A DNA stretch of 64,000 nucleotides from Allobosea sp. (GTDB lineage Bacteria > Pseudomonadota > Alphaproteobacteria > Rhizobiales > Beijerinckiaceae), in NCBI RefSeq assembly GCF_030695125.1, contig NZ_JAUYTP010000036.1, positions 124,001 to 188,000 on the forward strand. The letters run 5' to 3'. The stretch's first letter is position 1, and each line of letters opens with the position of its first letter. The notes below the pieces were generated by a model. The model was not told the DNA's origin and did no database searches. It worked only from the letters and a program-made list of their open reading frames with translations. Below, piece after piece: positions 46,607 to 55,099 of the stretch. A program made the translations under genes and the position numbers.

Positions 46607-48088
46607 ATGAACGCGCATGCCCGCCCCGCCGACCCCAAGAAGCTGATCAAGGGTGCGACTGGCGATTGGGAAATCGTGATCGGCATGGAGATTCATGCAC
46701 AGGTCACCTCCAACGCCAAGCTGTTTTCGGGCTCCTCGACCGCCTTCGGCGCCGAGCCCAACGCCCATGTCAGCCTCGTCGACGCCGCCATGCCCGGCAT
46801 GCTGCCGGTGATCAACGCCGAATGCGTCCGCCAGGCGGTCCGCACCGGGCTCGGCCTCAACGCGCAGGTCAACAAGCGTTCGGTCTTCGACCGGAAGAAC
46901 TATTTCTATCCGGACCTGCCGCAGGGCTACCAGATCAGCCAGTACAAGAGCCCGATCATCGGCGAGGGCGAGATCGTCGTCGATCTCTCGCCGACCGAGC
47001 AGATCACCGTGGGCATCGAGCGGCTGCATCTCGAGCAGGACGCCGGCAAGTCGATCCACGACCAGCATCCGACCATGAGCTTCGTCGATCTCAACCGCTC
47101 CGGCGTCGCCCTGATGGAGATCGTCTCGCGGCCGGACCTGCGCTCGGCCGACGAGGCGCGGGCCTTCGTCACCAAGCTGCGCACCATCCTGCGCTATCTC
47201 GGCACCTGCGACGGCGACATGGAGAAGGGCAATCTGCGCGCCGACGTCAACGTGTCCGTCCGCAAGCCCGGCGCGGAACTCGGCACGCGCTGCGAGATCA
47301 AGAACGTCAACTCGATCCGCTTCATCGGCCAGGCGGTCGAGGTCGAGGCGCGCCGCCAGATCGGCATCCTCGAGGATGGCGGCACGATCGACCAGGAGAC
47401 CCGCCTCTATGATCCCGCCAAATCCGAGACGCGCTCGATGCGCTCCAAGGAAGAGGCGCATGACTACCGCTATTTCCCCGATCCCGATTTGCTGCCGCTC
47501 GAATTCGACGACGCCTTCGTCGCCGAGCTGAAGGCGCATCTGCCGGAGCTGCCGGACGCCAAGAAGGCCCGCTTCATCGCGCAGTACGGCCTCTCGCCCT
47601 ATGACGCCTCGGTGCTGGTCGCCGAGCGCGAGCAGGCCGACTATTTCGAGGCGGTGGCGACCGGGCGCGACGGCAAGGCCGCGGCCAACTGGGTCATCAA
47701 CGAGCTGTTCGGGCGCCTCAACAAGGAGGGGCAGGACGTCACGACCTCGCCGGTCTCCGCCGCCCAGCTCGGTGGCCTCGTCGATCTGATCGGCGAGGGC
47801 GTCATCTCCGGGCGCATCGCCAAGGATCTGTTCGAGATCCTCTGGAGCGAGGGTGGTGATCCCCGCGAGATCGTCGAGGCCCGCGGCATGAAGCAGGTCA
47901 CCGATACAGGGGCGATCGAGAAGGCGGTGGACGAGCTGATCGCCGCCAATCCCGACAAGGTCGAGCAGGTCAAGGCCAAGCCGACCATGCTGGGCTGGTT
48001 CGTCGGCCAGGCGATGAAGGCCTCGGGCGGCAAGGCCAACCCGCAGGCACTGAACGAGATCCTGAAGGCGAAGCTGGGGATCGAGTGA
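46607..48088 (+). CDS. gatB: Asp-tRNA(Asn)/Glu-tRNA(Gln) amidotransferase subunit B
   Basis: 493-aa tRNA-binding subunit of GatCAB. Conserved start of the catalytic core [19 protein letters not shown], zinc-region and phosphorylation-site motifs ([19 protein letters not shown]), [20 protein letters not shown], and the C-terminal YqeY domain ending [18 protein letters not shown]. Complete; separated from gatCA by the HlyD pair and the RND pump. The stop codon overlaps the next ATG as TGATG. Confidence 0.97.
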   Translation: MNAHARPADPKKLIKGATGDWEIVIGMEIHAQVTSNAKLFSGSSTAFGAEPNAHVSLVDAAMPGMLPVINAECVRQAVRTGLGLNAQVNKRSVFDRKNYFYPDLPQGYQISQYKSPIIGEGEIVVDLSPTEQITVGIERLHLEQDAGKSIHDQHPTMSFVDLNRSGVALMEIVSRPDLRSADEARAFVTKLRTILRYLGTCDGDMEKGNLRADVNVSVRKPGAELGTRCEIKNVNSIRFIGQAVEVEARRQIGILEDGGTIDQETRLYDPAKSETRSMRSKEEAHDYRYFPDPDLLPLEFDDAFVAELKAHLPELPDAKKARFIAQYGLSPYDASVLVAEREQADYFEAVATGRDGKAAANWVINELFGRLNKEGQDVTTSPVSAAQLGGLVDLIGEGVISGRIAKDLFEILWSEGGDPREIVEARGMKQVTDTGAIEKAVDELIAANPDKVEQVKAKPTMLGWFVGQAMKASGGKANPQALNEILKAKLGIE

Positions 48089-48663
48089 TGTCAGAGGACT
48101 ATCAGCCGGAGATCGTCTTGGAAGAGGGGCCAAGCCCCTTTGGCCGTTGGCTTCAATCGGAACGGCTCGGCAAGGGCCTAACTGTTGAAGCGCTAGCTGA
48201 TAAATCCGGCGTTTCAATGCCTGCAATCTACAATATTGAGGCGGGCAGAACTCAAAATCCAATTGCGGCCACTCGCAATAAACTTGAGCAAGCACTACAA
48301 TCATCGACGCCGCAGGCAATCATTGACGAAGAGAAGTTAAGTACCTCAATTAATCAGCTAGGATCGCTCGAAGATTTCGATCCTCATGAAATAAACTCAA
48401 TACCTGCTGAGTCGGGTGTCTACGTTTTTTATGACATCAGTGACCGTCCTGTGTATGTTGGGCGTTCAAAAGATATGAGAAGACGTATCCGTCAACACCA
48501 GGACAGATTTTGGTTCAAGAGACCAATTGTTGAAAGGGGTTCTCTAATCAGGATCGGTGACGCTGGACTGATCAAGCAGATCGAAGAAATATTAATTCGA
48601 TTCCTAAAATCAAACGCCGTTTTGAATCAGAATCTTGTTGATAGAGACTTGTCCGATGATTAA
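48088..48663 (+). CDS. XRE helix-turn-helix/GIY-YIG nuclease fusion, atypical base composition
   Basis: 191-aa protein with two parts. Residues about 18-72 form an XRE-type HTH (WLQSERLGKGLTVEALADKS, SMPAIYNIEAGRTQNP). Residues about 109-182 form a GIY-YIG domain: SGVYVFYDISDRPVYVGRSK, Arg/His in RRRIRQHQD, the catalytic Glu region KQIEEILIRF near 166, and Asn in NAVLNQN near 180. All key catalytic positions look intact. The gene is far richer in A+T than its neighbours, uses codons such as TTA, ATA and AGA that they avoid, and begins exactly at the gatB stop (TGATG). This fits recent transfer. No methylase or other partner is adjacent. A site-specific endonuclease or DNA-damage/defence regulator is inferred, not shown. 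Confidence 0.85.
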   Translation: MSEDYQPEIVLEEGPSPFGRWLQSERLGKGLTVEALADKSGVSMPAIYNIEAGRTQNPIAATRNKLEQALQSSTPQAIIDEEKLSTSINQLGSLEDFDPHEINSIPAESGVYVFYDISDRPVYVGRSKDMRRRIRQHQDRFWFKRPIVERGSLIRIGDAGLIKQIEEILIRFLKSNAVLNQNLVDRDLSDD

Positions 48664-48687
48664 CGGTTCTTTGTTTAGACTGGTAAG

Positions 48688-49194
48688 ATGACCCCCGCCG
48701 ATCTCGTCATTCGCGACGCCGAGGCCGCCGATCTGCCGGCGGTGCGGGCGTTGCTGGTCGAGACCTGGCACGCCACCTATGACGGGATCTATGGCTGGCA
48801 GCGCGTCGCCGAGATCACGACGGCCTGGCACTCGCTCGAAAATCTCACCGCCCAACTCGACCGCGAAGGCGGGGCCTTCCTCGTCGCGCTGGTCAAAGAC
48901 GAGGTCATCGCCACCGCCTCGGCGCGGATCGAGCCGGACCGGGCGGCGCTGCTGACGCGGCTCTATGTCTTGCCGCCCTGGCAGGGCGTCGGCATCGGCC
49001 GCACCTTGCTGCAGGTCACGCTGGCCTGCTTCCCGCAGGCGCCGGTGGCCCGGCTCGAGGTCGAGAGCCAGAACGAGCCGGCGATCGCCTTCTACGAGCG
49101 AATGGGCTTCTTCCTGCAGCGCCAGGCCCGCTTCGACGGCCGTGACGACACCCCCAACACGCTGCTGATGGCCAAGCGCCTCTTCGCCGCATAG
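48688..49194 (+). CDS. GNAT-family N-acetyltransferase
   Basis: 168-aa acetyltransferase. Acetyl-CoA binding motif A is LPPWQGVGIGRTLLQVTLACFP (residues about 93-114) with the Q/RxxGxG/A core QGVGIG. Motif B follows as RLEVESQNEPAIAFYERMGF. Substrate unknown. It starts 24 nt after the low-GC GIY-YIG gene, and base composition returns to the GC-rich norm at this gene, so the transferred segment ends between them. Confidence 0.88.
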   Translation: MTPADLVIRDAEAADLPAVRALLVETWHATYDGIYGWQRVAEITTAWHSLENLTAQLDREGGAFLVALVKDEVIATASARIEPDRAALLTRLYVLPPWQGVGIGRTLLQVTLACFPQAPVARLEVESQNEPAIAFYERMGFFLQRQARFDGRDDTPNTLLMAKRLFAA

Positions 49195-49302
49195 CTGCAG
49201 CCGCAACCGGCCTGTGCGTCCACGCCGGTTGCCGCGGCGCGCCCGCCATGCCTCACTCTCCCCCAAGCCGCGCCAAAGCGGCACGTTCAGGGAGAGAAGA
49301 CC

Positions 49303-50457
49303 ATGCAGCGCCAGCCCATCCGCGTCGCGACCTATGACGGCCCCGGCGGCAAGCCGACCATCCGGGAGGTGCCCTGGCCGGCGGTCCCGGCCAAGGCGGC
49401 GCTGATCCAGATTGGCGCCTGCGGCGTCTGCGGCACCGACCAGCACATCCTCAAGGGCCATTGGCCCAAGCAGCTGCCCTGGCCCTTCACGCTCGGCCAC
49501 GAGATCGGCGGTGTCATCGTCGAGAAGGGGGCGGATTTCACCGAGGACTTCATGGGCAAGCCGCTCGATGTCGGCTCCAAGGTGATGATCCCGCCACTGA
49601 TGCCCTGCGGGCACTGCCATTACTGCCTGCACTACCCCGAGAGCGCCAACAAATGCCTGACGCCGGTCTATTACGGGCGCTATCTCGGCTTCGACAAGGC
49701 GCCGCATCTCTGGGGCGGCTGGGCCGAATATGTCTATGTCGACCTCGAGATGCTGCCCGGCACCAAAATCTACAAGCTGCCCGACGACATGTCGCTGCGG
49801 CTGGGCGCTCTGTCCGAGCCGATGACCTCCTGCATCCGCGCCTTCAACCGGGCCAAGCGCGCCGGCGGCTTCAACTGGGGCGACACGGTGGTGATCCAGG
49901 GCTCGGGGCCGATCGGCATCCTGGCGATCGCCGCCGCGCAGGAGATGGGCGCCGGCCGCGTCATCTGCGTCGGCGCGCCGGAGGAGCCGCGCCTGGCGCT
50001 TGCCCGCAAGTTCGGCGCCGAGGCGACGGTCGACCTGGAGGAATACACCACGCCTGAGGCGCGCATCGCCCGCGTCCGCGAGATCGTCGGCGGGTTCGGC
50101 GCCGATCTGGTGATGGACTGCTCCGGCCATCCCACGGCCGGGCCCGAGGGCATCGAGTTCCTGCGCGACGGCGGCACCTATGTCGAGATGGGGCAGTTCA
50201 CCGATGCGGGCTCGATACAGACCAACTGGCACCGCATCTGCACCAAGGATCTGAACGTGCTCGGCTCCTGGGCCTTCACCGGCAACGACCTGCCGCTCGG
50301 TGTCGACATGCTCTACCGCGCCCGCGACAAATACCCCTTCCTGGAGATGCAGACGATCTACCCCTTCACCGAGGCCGGCGTGACCCAGGCCGTCGCCGAT
50401 GCGATGGCGATGAAGACGGTGAAGTCCACCATCGTTCCGTTCCCGGAGCTGGTCTGA
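49303..50457 (+). CDS. Zinc-dependent alcohol dehydrogenase
   Basis: 384-aa medium-chain dehydrogenase. Catalytic zinc ligands in CGVCGTDQHILKG and LGHEIGG, structural zinc cysteines in CGHCHYCLHYPESANKC, and the Rossmann motif QGSGPIGILAIAAAQEMGAG. The later FGADLVMDCSGHPTAG segment is typical of the threonine/sorbitol dehydrogenase branch. Substrate undetermined. ATG at 49303 follows GGGAGAG. Probably with the GNAT gene 37 nt downstream. Confidence 0.9.
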   Translation: MQRQPIRVATYDGPGGKPTIREVPWPAVPAKAALIQIGACGVCGTDQHILKGHWPKQLPWPFTLGHEIGGVIVEKGADFTEDFMGKPLDVGSKVMIPPLMPCGHCHYCLHYPESANKCLTPVYYGRYLGFDKAPHLWGGWAEYVYVDLEMLPGTKIYKLPDDMSLRLGALSEPMTSCIRAFNRAKRAGGFNWGDTVVIQGSGPIGILAIAAAQEMGAGRVICVGAPEEPRLALARKFGAEATVDLEEYTTPEARIARVREIVGGFGADLVMDCSGHPTAGPEGIEFLRDGGTYVEMGQFTDAGSIQTNWHRICTKDLNVLGSWAFTGNDLPLGVDMLYRARDKYPFLEMQTIYPFTEAGVTQAVADAMAMKTVKSTIVPFPELV

Positions 50458-50494
50458 TAGAGCGGCGTCTCGCCTCCACCGGACGGGACGCCGC

Positions 50495-50986
50495 ATGACC
50501 ACCTCGACCCAGATCGCCACCGCGGTCACCATCCGCCGTGCCCGACGCGAGGATGTGGAGCGCATCGCCGAGCTGATCATGCTCGGCGCCGCCACGCAGA
50601 CGATGACGGCCGACGCGATCCGCGCGGAGGCGCGCCACCCCGGCTATGCCGAGGCCTTCGCCGCGGTCGAGGCCTCCGCGCATGACGCGCTCTTCGTCGC
50701 CGAGGAGGCGGGGGGCCTGGTCGTTGGCACCTTCCAGGTCACGCTGATCCCCGGGCTGGTGGCGCGGGGGCGGATGCGGGCCAAGTTCGAGAGCGTCCAT
50801 GTCGCGCCCGAGCGGCGCGGCCATGGCATCGGCCGGGTCATGATCGCCCATGCGCTCGCCTTCGCGCGCGAGCACGGCGCCGGCATGGCCGAGCTCAGCT
50901 CCAACAAGTCGCGCCTCGACGCGCACCGCTTCTATGTCGGGCTCGGCTTCGCGCAGAGCCATGAGGGCTTCAAGATCGAGCTGTGA
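50495..50986 (+). CDS. GNAT-family N-acetyltransferase
   Basis: 163-aa acetyltransferase. VTIRRARREDVERIAELI starts the fold; motif A is VHVAPERRGHGIGRVMIAHALA (core RRGHGIG), and the end has LSSNKSRLDAHRFYVGLGF. A substrate is not evident. It is 37 nt downstream of the alcohol dehydrogenase gene and could be co-transcribed. Unrelated to the other GNAT gene at 48.7 kb beyond the shared fold. Confidence 0.88.
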   Translation: MTTSTQIATAVTIRRARREDVERIAELIMLGAATQTMTADAIRAEARHPGYAEAFAAVEASAHDALFVAEEAGGLVVGTFQVTLIPGLVARGRMRAKFESVHVAPERRGHGIGRVMIAHALAFAREHGAGMAELSSNKSRLDAHRFYVGLGFAQSHEGFKIEL

Positions 50987-51116
50987 CCGGCGCCGCGGGC
51001 GGGCGAGATCACGAACGGGCGATGCAACCCACGCAGGGCGGCCCGGCTCTTTCTCCCGCGCGAGAAGCGGCCTAAACATCGCGCTTCCTCCTCTGCATCA
51101 GGGACCGGGACACGCC

Positions 51117-51824
51117 ATGTCAGCCAGCCAGAGCAAGCCGATCGAACTCCATTACTGGCCGACCCCGAACGGCTGGAAGATCACCATCATGCTGGAGGAA
51201 TGCGGGCTGCCCTACACGGTCATCCCCGTGAACATCGGCAAGGGCGATCAGTTCAAGCCGGACTTCCTGGCGATCGCCCCCAACAACCGCATGCCGGCGA
51301 TCGTCGATCCCGAGGGGCCGGACGGCCAGCCGATCTCGGTCTTCGAATCAGGCGCGATCCTGCAATATCTCGGCCGCAAGACCGGCCAGTTCTACCCCGT
51401 CGACGAGCGCGGCCGCGTCGCCGTCGACGAATGGCTGTTCTGGCAGATGGGCGGCTTCGGCCCGATGCTCGGCCAGACCCATCATTTCCGCATCTATGCG
51501 CCCGAGAGGGTGCCGTATGCGATCGACCGCTACACCAACGAGACGAACCGGCTCTACGGCGTGCTGAACAAGCGGCTCGAGGGCCGCGACTATATCTGCG
51601 GCGATTACTCCATCGCCGACATGGCCTGCATCGGCTGGGCCCGCGGCTGGGAAAAGCAGGGCCAGGACATCAAGCAGTTCCCCCATGTCGCGCGCTGGAT
51701 CGAGACGATGATGGCGCGCCCGGCCGTGGCGCGCGGCCTCAAGGTCGGCGAGGCCCTGCGCAACCCCGCCGGCATCTCCACGCCCGAGGAAAAGGCGATC
51801 CTCTTCGGCCAGAAGGCGCGCTGA
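51117..51824 (+). CDS. Glutathione S-transferase family protein
   Basis: 235-aa GST of the YghU/YfcG-like nu class. N-terminal thioredoxin domain (IELHYWPTPNGWKITIMLEE, then the cis-Pro of NNRMPAIVDP, ESGAILQYLG for glutathione binding) and an all-helical C-terminal domain (YTNETNRLYGVLNKRLEG, DYSIADMACIGWARGW). YghU-type proteins act as disulfide-bond reductases with glutathione. The first ATG with this N-terminus is at 51117. Followed by a 546-bp region with repeats and no gene. Confidence 0.92.
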   Translation: MSASQSKPIELHYWPTPNGWKITIMLEECGLPYTVIPVNIGKGDQFKPDFLAIAPNNRMPAIVDPEGPDGQPISVFESGAILQYLGRKTGQFYPVDERGRVAVDEWLFWQMGGFGPMLGQTHHFRIYAPERVPYAIDRYTNETNRLYGVLNKRLEGRDYICGDYSIADMACIGWARGWEKQGQDIKQFPHVARWIETMMARPAVARGLKVGEALRNPAGISTPEEKAILFGQKAR

Positions 51825-51844
51825 GCCTCATCCACCCCTCCGCG

Positions 51845-51951
51845 CGTCATCCTGGACAAGCGGCGAAGCCGCGCCGGCCGGGATCCATCCTAGGACTGGA
51901 CAGCGCCCCATGATGGATCCCGGTCGGCCTTCGGCCGCCCAGGATGACGGG
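51845..51951. repeat. REP-like palindromic element, family A copy 4
   Basis: Outer GTCATCCTGG (51846-51855) and CCAGGATGAC (51939-51948) pair perfectly, as do inner CCGGGATCCATC (51878-51889) and GATGGATCCCGG (51912-51923). A divergent member: the CCGGAAC core of copies 1-3 is lost. Downstream of the GST gene. Confidence 0.78.
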
Positions 51952-52370
51952 GTTGGTTCGGTAGGGATGACCACCAGCACCGCGCACCAAAAGCCCCGAT
52001 CGGCCTCAGGCCGCGGGGTTTCGCATCATTGTCCCCGAGGGGATGCGCGGAGCCGGGTGGCGCGCGGACTGAAGCCGCGTGCCGATGTCGAGTGTCGATG
52101 TCGAGGTGTCGATGCAGCGCCGATCTCGCGCCGCCCGGCTCCGCGCGCGGGGATTTTGGGCGTTGCGGCCGTTCGTCCCTGACGAGGGGACTTACCACCG
52201 CTCGACCTCCGGGAGCCCCCGCCCGCGACGGCGACGCCTCCCGAAACCCGCCACCACACCCGGCCGCACGATGCCTCGCGACAGCCCCCTTGGTCGGGTG
52301 CAGCGGGGGCAGGATAGGCACAGCTCGGAGCGGCGGGGATAACCCGCCCGAGGCGGGGCCGGGAAATCGC
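51952..52370. other. Gene-free region with a long inverted repeat
   Basis: No convincing gene. GCGCGGAGCCGGGTGGCGCG (52045-52064) and its near-exact reverse complement (52127-52146) form 20-bp arms with one mismatch that would be a G-U pair in RNA, with a 62-nt loop containing GTCGATGTCGA-type direct repeats. The rest (52180-52340) reads as a C-rich block lacking good codon use in any frame. Confidence 0.6.
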
Positions 52371-52769
52371 TCAGTTCGCCCGGTTCCAGTTCACCGAGCG
52401 GCAGATCAGACCGCCCAGCACGCAGCCCGAGGTGGTGAGCTTGTCGCCGGCCAGCGTCATCGTGCCGGAGTAGGTCTTGCCGTCTTCCGGGTTGAAGGCG
52501 CTGCCGCTCCATTTGCCGTCGCCGGACGGCTTCATGTCGTAGAAGATGCGCTGGCCGACCTTGGCCGGGCCGCTGGTATCCTTGAGCCAGGCCAGCGTGC
52601 CGCACATCGCCTCGCCGCATTTGGCGAAGCGCACGCGCGAGGCGCCGCTCTCGCGCAGCCAGGTGCCGCCGACGTCCTGCGCGAGCGCAGCGCCGCTTGC
52701 CGTCAGTCCGAAGGCGATGAGGCTAAGGCCGGCCAGCCGGGCCCGAGGGGCGCGTGATCCGTAAGGCAT
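52371..52769 (-). CDS. DUF2147-domain exported protein
   Basis: 132-aa exported protein. Signal peptide RARLAGLSLIAFGLTASGAA ending ALAQ near residue 31, followed by the DUF2147 lipocalin-like start GGTWLRESGASRVRFAKCG. Four cysteines (AKCGEAMCGTLAW and SGCVLGGLICRSVNW) could make two disulfides in the periplasm. DUF2147 binds unknown small ligands. ATG at 52769 with GGGAGG 5 nt upstream fits; the frame upstream is open but lacks a leader. Confidence 0.88.
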   Translation of the reverse strand: MPYGSRAPRARLAGLSLIAFGLTASGAALAQDVGGTWLRESGASRVRFAKCGEAMCGTLAWLKDTSGPAKVGQRIFYDMKPSGDGKWSGSAFNPEDGKTYSGTMTLAGDKLTTSGCVLGGLICRSVNWNRAN

Positions 52770-53136
52770 GACATCCTCCCTGTTCGACCACGCTATGCTG
52801 CATGGTTCAGATATGAACGATAGCCGAGAAACGAACCGCCTCCAAGGGGCGCCTCCGAGGCGGCGGAACGCCCCTCGCTTGCGGCGTTCCGCAAGGGAGG
52901 GTGAATCCTCCGTCAACGCCCTTCCTGGCATTCTCCCCAAAGGCCTTTGAAAACATGAGTCTTTTCGACATGAGAAGATGAATCCGCAGTTGATTTAACG
53001 GCTCGCTCATCTCTCGTTGAGTTTCGATTCATCGCGAATTTTAGCGGCCCTTTTAAGGGGCGCGGCCAATTCTCGACCTCACGAGCCGGGGCCTTTGGAC
53101 GGGTGGCCGGCGCCAAAACGCAAAAGGGTGGTTGTC
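52770..53136. other. Divergent intergenic region with a hairpin
   Basis: No gene recognised. GCGGAACGCC (52863-52872) pairs perfectly with GGCGTTCCGC (52883-52892) across a 10-nt loop, next to a run of GGCGCC and GAGGCGG blocks. It may be a small repeat or part of the upstream promoter region of the DUF2147 gene or of the SEL1 gene. No T-tract. Confidence 0.4.
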
Positions 53137-53406
53137 ATGGCACGCATGGAAATGAGCGCGATCCCCGCTTCTCTGGTGGTCCCGAGCGAGGCGTCGGCGC
53201 AGGCCTATTACGAGCTTGGCCTGATGTATGCGGCCGGCCGCGGCATTCCGGTCGACCTGGTCACCGCGCAGAAATGGTTCAACGTCGCCCAGGCGCGTGG
53301 CTGCAGCCGGGCTGCCGCGCACCGCCAGGAACTGGCGCTGGAGATGACCCGTGATCAGGCCGCCCAGGCTCTGCGCGAGGCCCGCAGCTTCCTGACGCGG
53401 CACTGA
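53137..53406 (+). CDS. Small SEL1-repeat protein
   Basis: 89-aa protein holding one SEL1 repeat: AYYELGLMYAAGRGIPVDLV, then TAQKWFNVAQARGCSRAAAHR, followed by a helix EMTRDQAAQALREARSFL. Such single-repeat proteins are common in Hyphomicrobiales and probably mediate protein contacts. The ATG at 53137 has AAAGGG upstream. No membrane segment. Sits upstream of ndk with a 171-nt gap. Confidence 0.85.
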   Translation: MARMEMSAIPASLVVPSEASAQAYYELGLMYAAGRGIPVDLVTAQKWFNVAQARGCSRAAAHRQELALEMTRDQAAQALREARSFLTRH

Positions 53407-53577
53407 CGCACGCGATTTCAGGGCGCTCCCGCAGGGAGCAGGGGCCGCGACACCGCGGGTCCGCCGGTGGGCCCGTTGCGTCGGGCGACCGGGTCAAATC
53501 GACGAGCCTTGTGGGGCGGGGAGGGCGCGGGTATAAGCGCGCCGCATTCCCCCCAGAAAATCCCCGAGGATTCATCG

Positions 53578-54000
53578 ATGGCTGTTCAGCGTACCTTCTC
53601 CATTCTCAAGCCCGATGCGACCCGTCGCAACCTCACCGGCGCGGTCAACGCGGTCATCGAGAAGGCCGGCCTGCGCATCGTCGCGCAGAAGCGCATCCAC
53701 CTGACCAAGGCCCAGGCCGAGACCTTCTATGCGGTCCATTCGGCGCGGCCCTTCTTCGGCGAGCTCGTCGAGTTCATGACCTCCGGCCCCGTGGTCGTGC
53801 AGGTCCTCGAGGGCGAGGACGCCATCGCCAAGTACCGCGACGTCATGGGCGCGACCAACCCGGCCAACGCCGCCGAGGGCACCATCCGCAAGCTCTTCGC
53901 CGAGTCGGTCGGCGAGAACACCGCCCATGGTTCGGACGCGCCGGAAGCAGCCGCGGTCGAGATCGCGCAGTTCTTCTCCGGCAACGAGATCGTCGGCTGA
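53578..54000 (+). CDS. ndk: Nucleoside diphosphate kinase
   Basis: 140-aa enzyme that moves a gamma-phosphate between nucleoside di- and triphosphates through a phosphohistidine. Conserved [17 protein letters not shown] start, active-site histidine in [12 protein letters not shown] near residue 117, and the substrate residues of [15 protein letters not shown]. The ATG at 53578 is the only sensible start. A strong terminator follows. Confidence 0.97.
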   Translation: MAVQRTFSILKPDATRRNLTGAVNAVIEKAGLRIVAQKRIHLTKAQAETFYAVHSARPFFGELVEFMTSGPVVVQVLEGEDAIAKYRDVMGATNPANAAEGTIRKLFAESVGENTAHGSDAPEAAAVEIAQFFSGNEIVG

Positions 54001-54030
54001 TCAGCCGGCCGCATCGGCTTCGAATTGAGA

Positions 54031-54063
54031 AGGGGCGGGTCGCGATCGACCCGCCCCTTTTTT
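54031..54063 (+). terminator. Rho-independent terminator after ndk
   Basis: AGGGGCGGGTCG (54031-54042), loop CGAT, CGACCCGCCCCT (54047-54058), and T-tract to 54063. Perfect 12-bp stem. Confidence 0.9.
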
Positions 54064-54090
54064 GTCGCCTGCGAGCGAGGCTGTCCGCGC

Positions 54091-54915
54091 TCAGAAGCCC
54101 AGATCGAAGGCGTAGCTTGCGGAGACGCCGACCGTGATCGAATCGCGCGAGCCGAACGTCCGCACCACCGGCGACTTCGCGGCATCGCCGACCAGATGCT
54201 TGTACTCGACATAGGCCGTGGTCTGGAACCGCTCGGACCAGTTGTAGGTCGCCTGCGCGATGGCGCCGTAGGACAGTACGCCGCTGTTGAAGCGCTGCAG
54301 CAGCCCGCCGTTGCCGGCGGCGCCGGGAATCGAGCCGAAATAGGTGCGGACATAGTCGGCACTGGTCACCACCATGCGCGGCCCGATGCCGAGCTTCCAG
54401 GTGTCGTTGATGCGCGCGAAGGCGTCGAGCTTCATTTCGGCGACGAGGCCGTCATGGGCGGCGATGCCGCGGCGCAGATCGACGCGGGCGCGCAGCCAGG
54501 AGGCCGGGTAGAACTCGGCGAAGGCGCCGGCCTCGGCGCCGAACTTGACGTCGGGCACGCCGATCAGCGCGCGGTTGACGCTGGATTTCCGCTCCCAGAG
54601 CAGGTTGCCGGAGAAGCCGACGCGCCAGGCGGTGCCGGAGAAGAAGCCGATCGAGATCGCGTCGTCCTCGGCCGACCACCAAGTGCTCTTCAGCCCGCGT
54701 CCGAGCGAGATGATCGGCTTCGGGCGGAAGACGTAGTCGTTGGAGCCGAGATAATCGGGCTGGCGATGCAGGCCGGCGCCGAGCGTCAGCGTCCAGTTCT
54801 GCGCCGATTGCGGCGAGGTGAGGGTGCTGTAGTCGGATGACTGGGCCGAGGCGCGGTCGATCGGCGACAGGAAGACACAGGCGACGAGGCCCGCCAGGAA
54901 CGCAACGCTACGCAT
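54091..54915 (-). CDS. MipA/OmpV-family outer-membrane protein
   Basis: 274-aa exported beta-barrel protein. Signal peptide MRSVAFLAGLVACVFLSPI, cut near RASAQ. Beta-strand-rich segments follow, with MipA features NWTLTLGAGLHRQPDYLGSND and RPKPIISLGRGLKSTW, ending FGSRDSITVGVSASYAFDLGF with the C-terminal aromatic residue expected for outer-membrane insertion. The MipA family links peptidoglycan enzymes or acts as a porin. ATG at 54915 with GGAG upstream. Convergent with ndk and its terminator. Confidence 0.9.
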   Translation of the reverse strand: MRSVAFLAGLVACVFLSPIDRASAQSSDYSTLTSPQSAQNWTLTLGAGLHRQPDYLGSNDYVFRPKPIISLGRGLKSTWWSAEDDAISIGFFSGTAWRVGFSGNLLWERKSSVNRALIGVPDVKFGAEAGAFAEFYPASWLRARVDLRRGIAAHDGLVAEMKLDAFARINDTWKLGIGPRMVVTSADYVRTYFGSIPGAAGNGGLLQRFNSGVLSYGAIAQATYNWSERFQTTAYVEYKHLVGDAAKSPVVRTFGSRDSITVGVSASYAFDLGF

Positions 54916-55099
54916 GACACTCAACTCCGGCGCGACCGCGCCACTCATGACCAGAGATCCGCAGAATGAAGCATTAGGATTAACCCCGGGTTGATGCTGA
55001 GCCTTGCGCGACGAGATGTCCGGAGATTGCACGCGCCGTCCGGGCGAGGCCACCGTCCAGGCCGGTTTCCTTTTTTTCGCCATGCGTTACGAAGGGGCT

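Noticed and set aside
41910-46610. A 1.5-thousand-codon open frame opposite the RND pump genes
   Set aside because: The minus-strand RND and adaptor proteins match their families fully; the opposite reading is rich in Arg/Asp/Glu/Gly/His and shows no domain.
51890-52321. Minus-strand frame of about 140 codons in the repeat region
   Set aside because: It crosses the REP-like element and the inverted repeat, is Arg/Pro/Gly-rich and has no ribosome site or domain.
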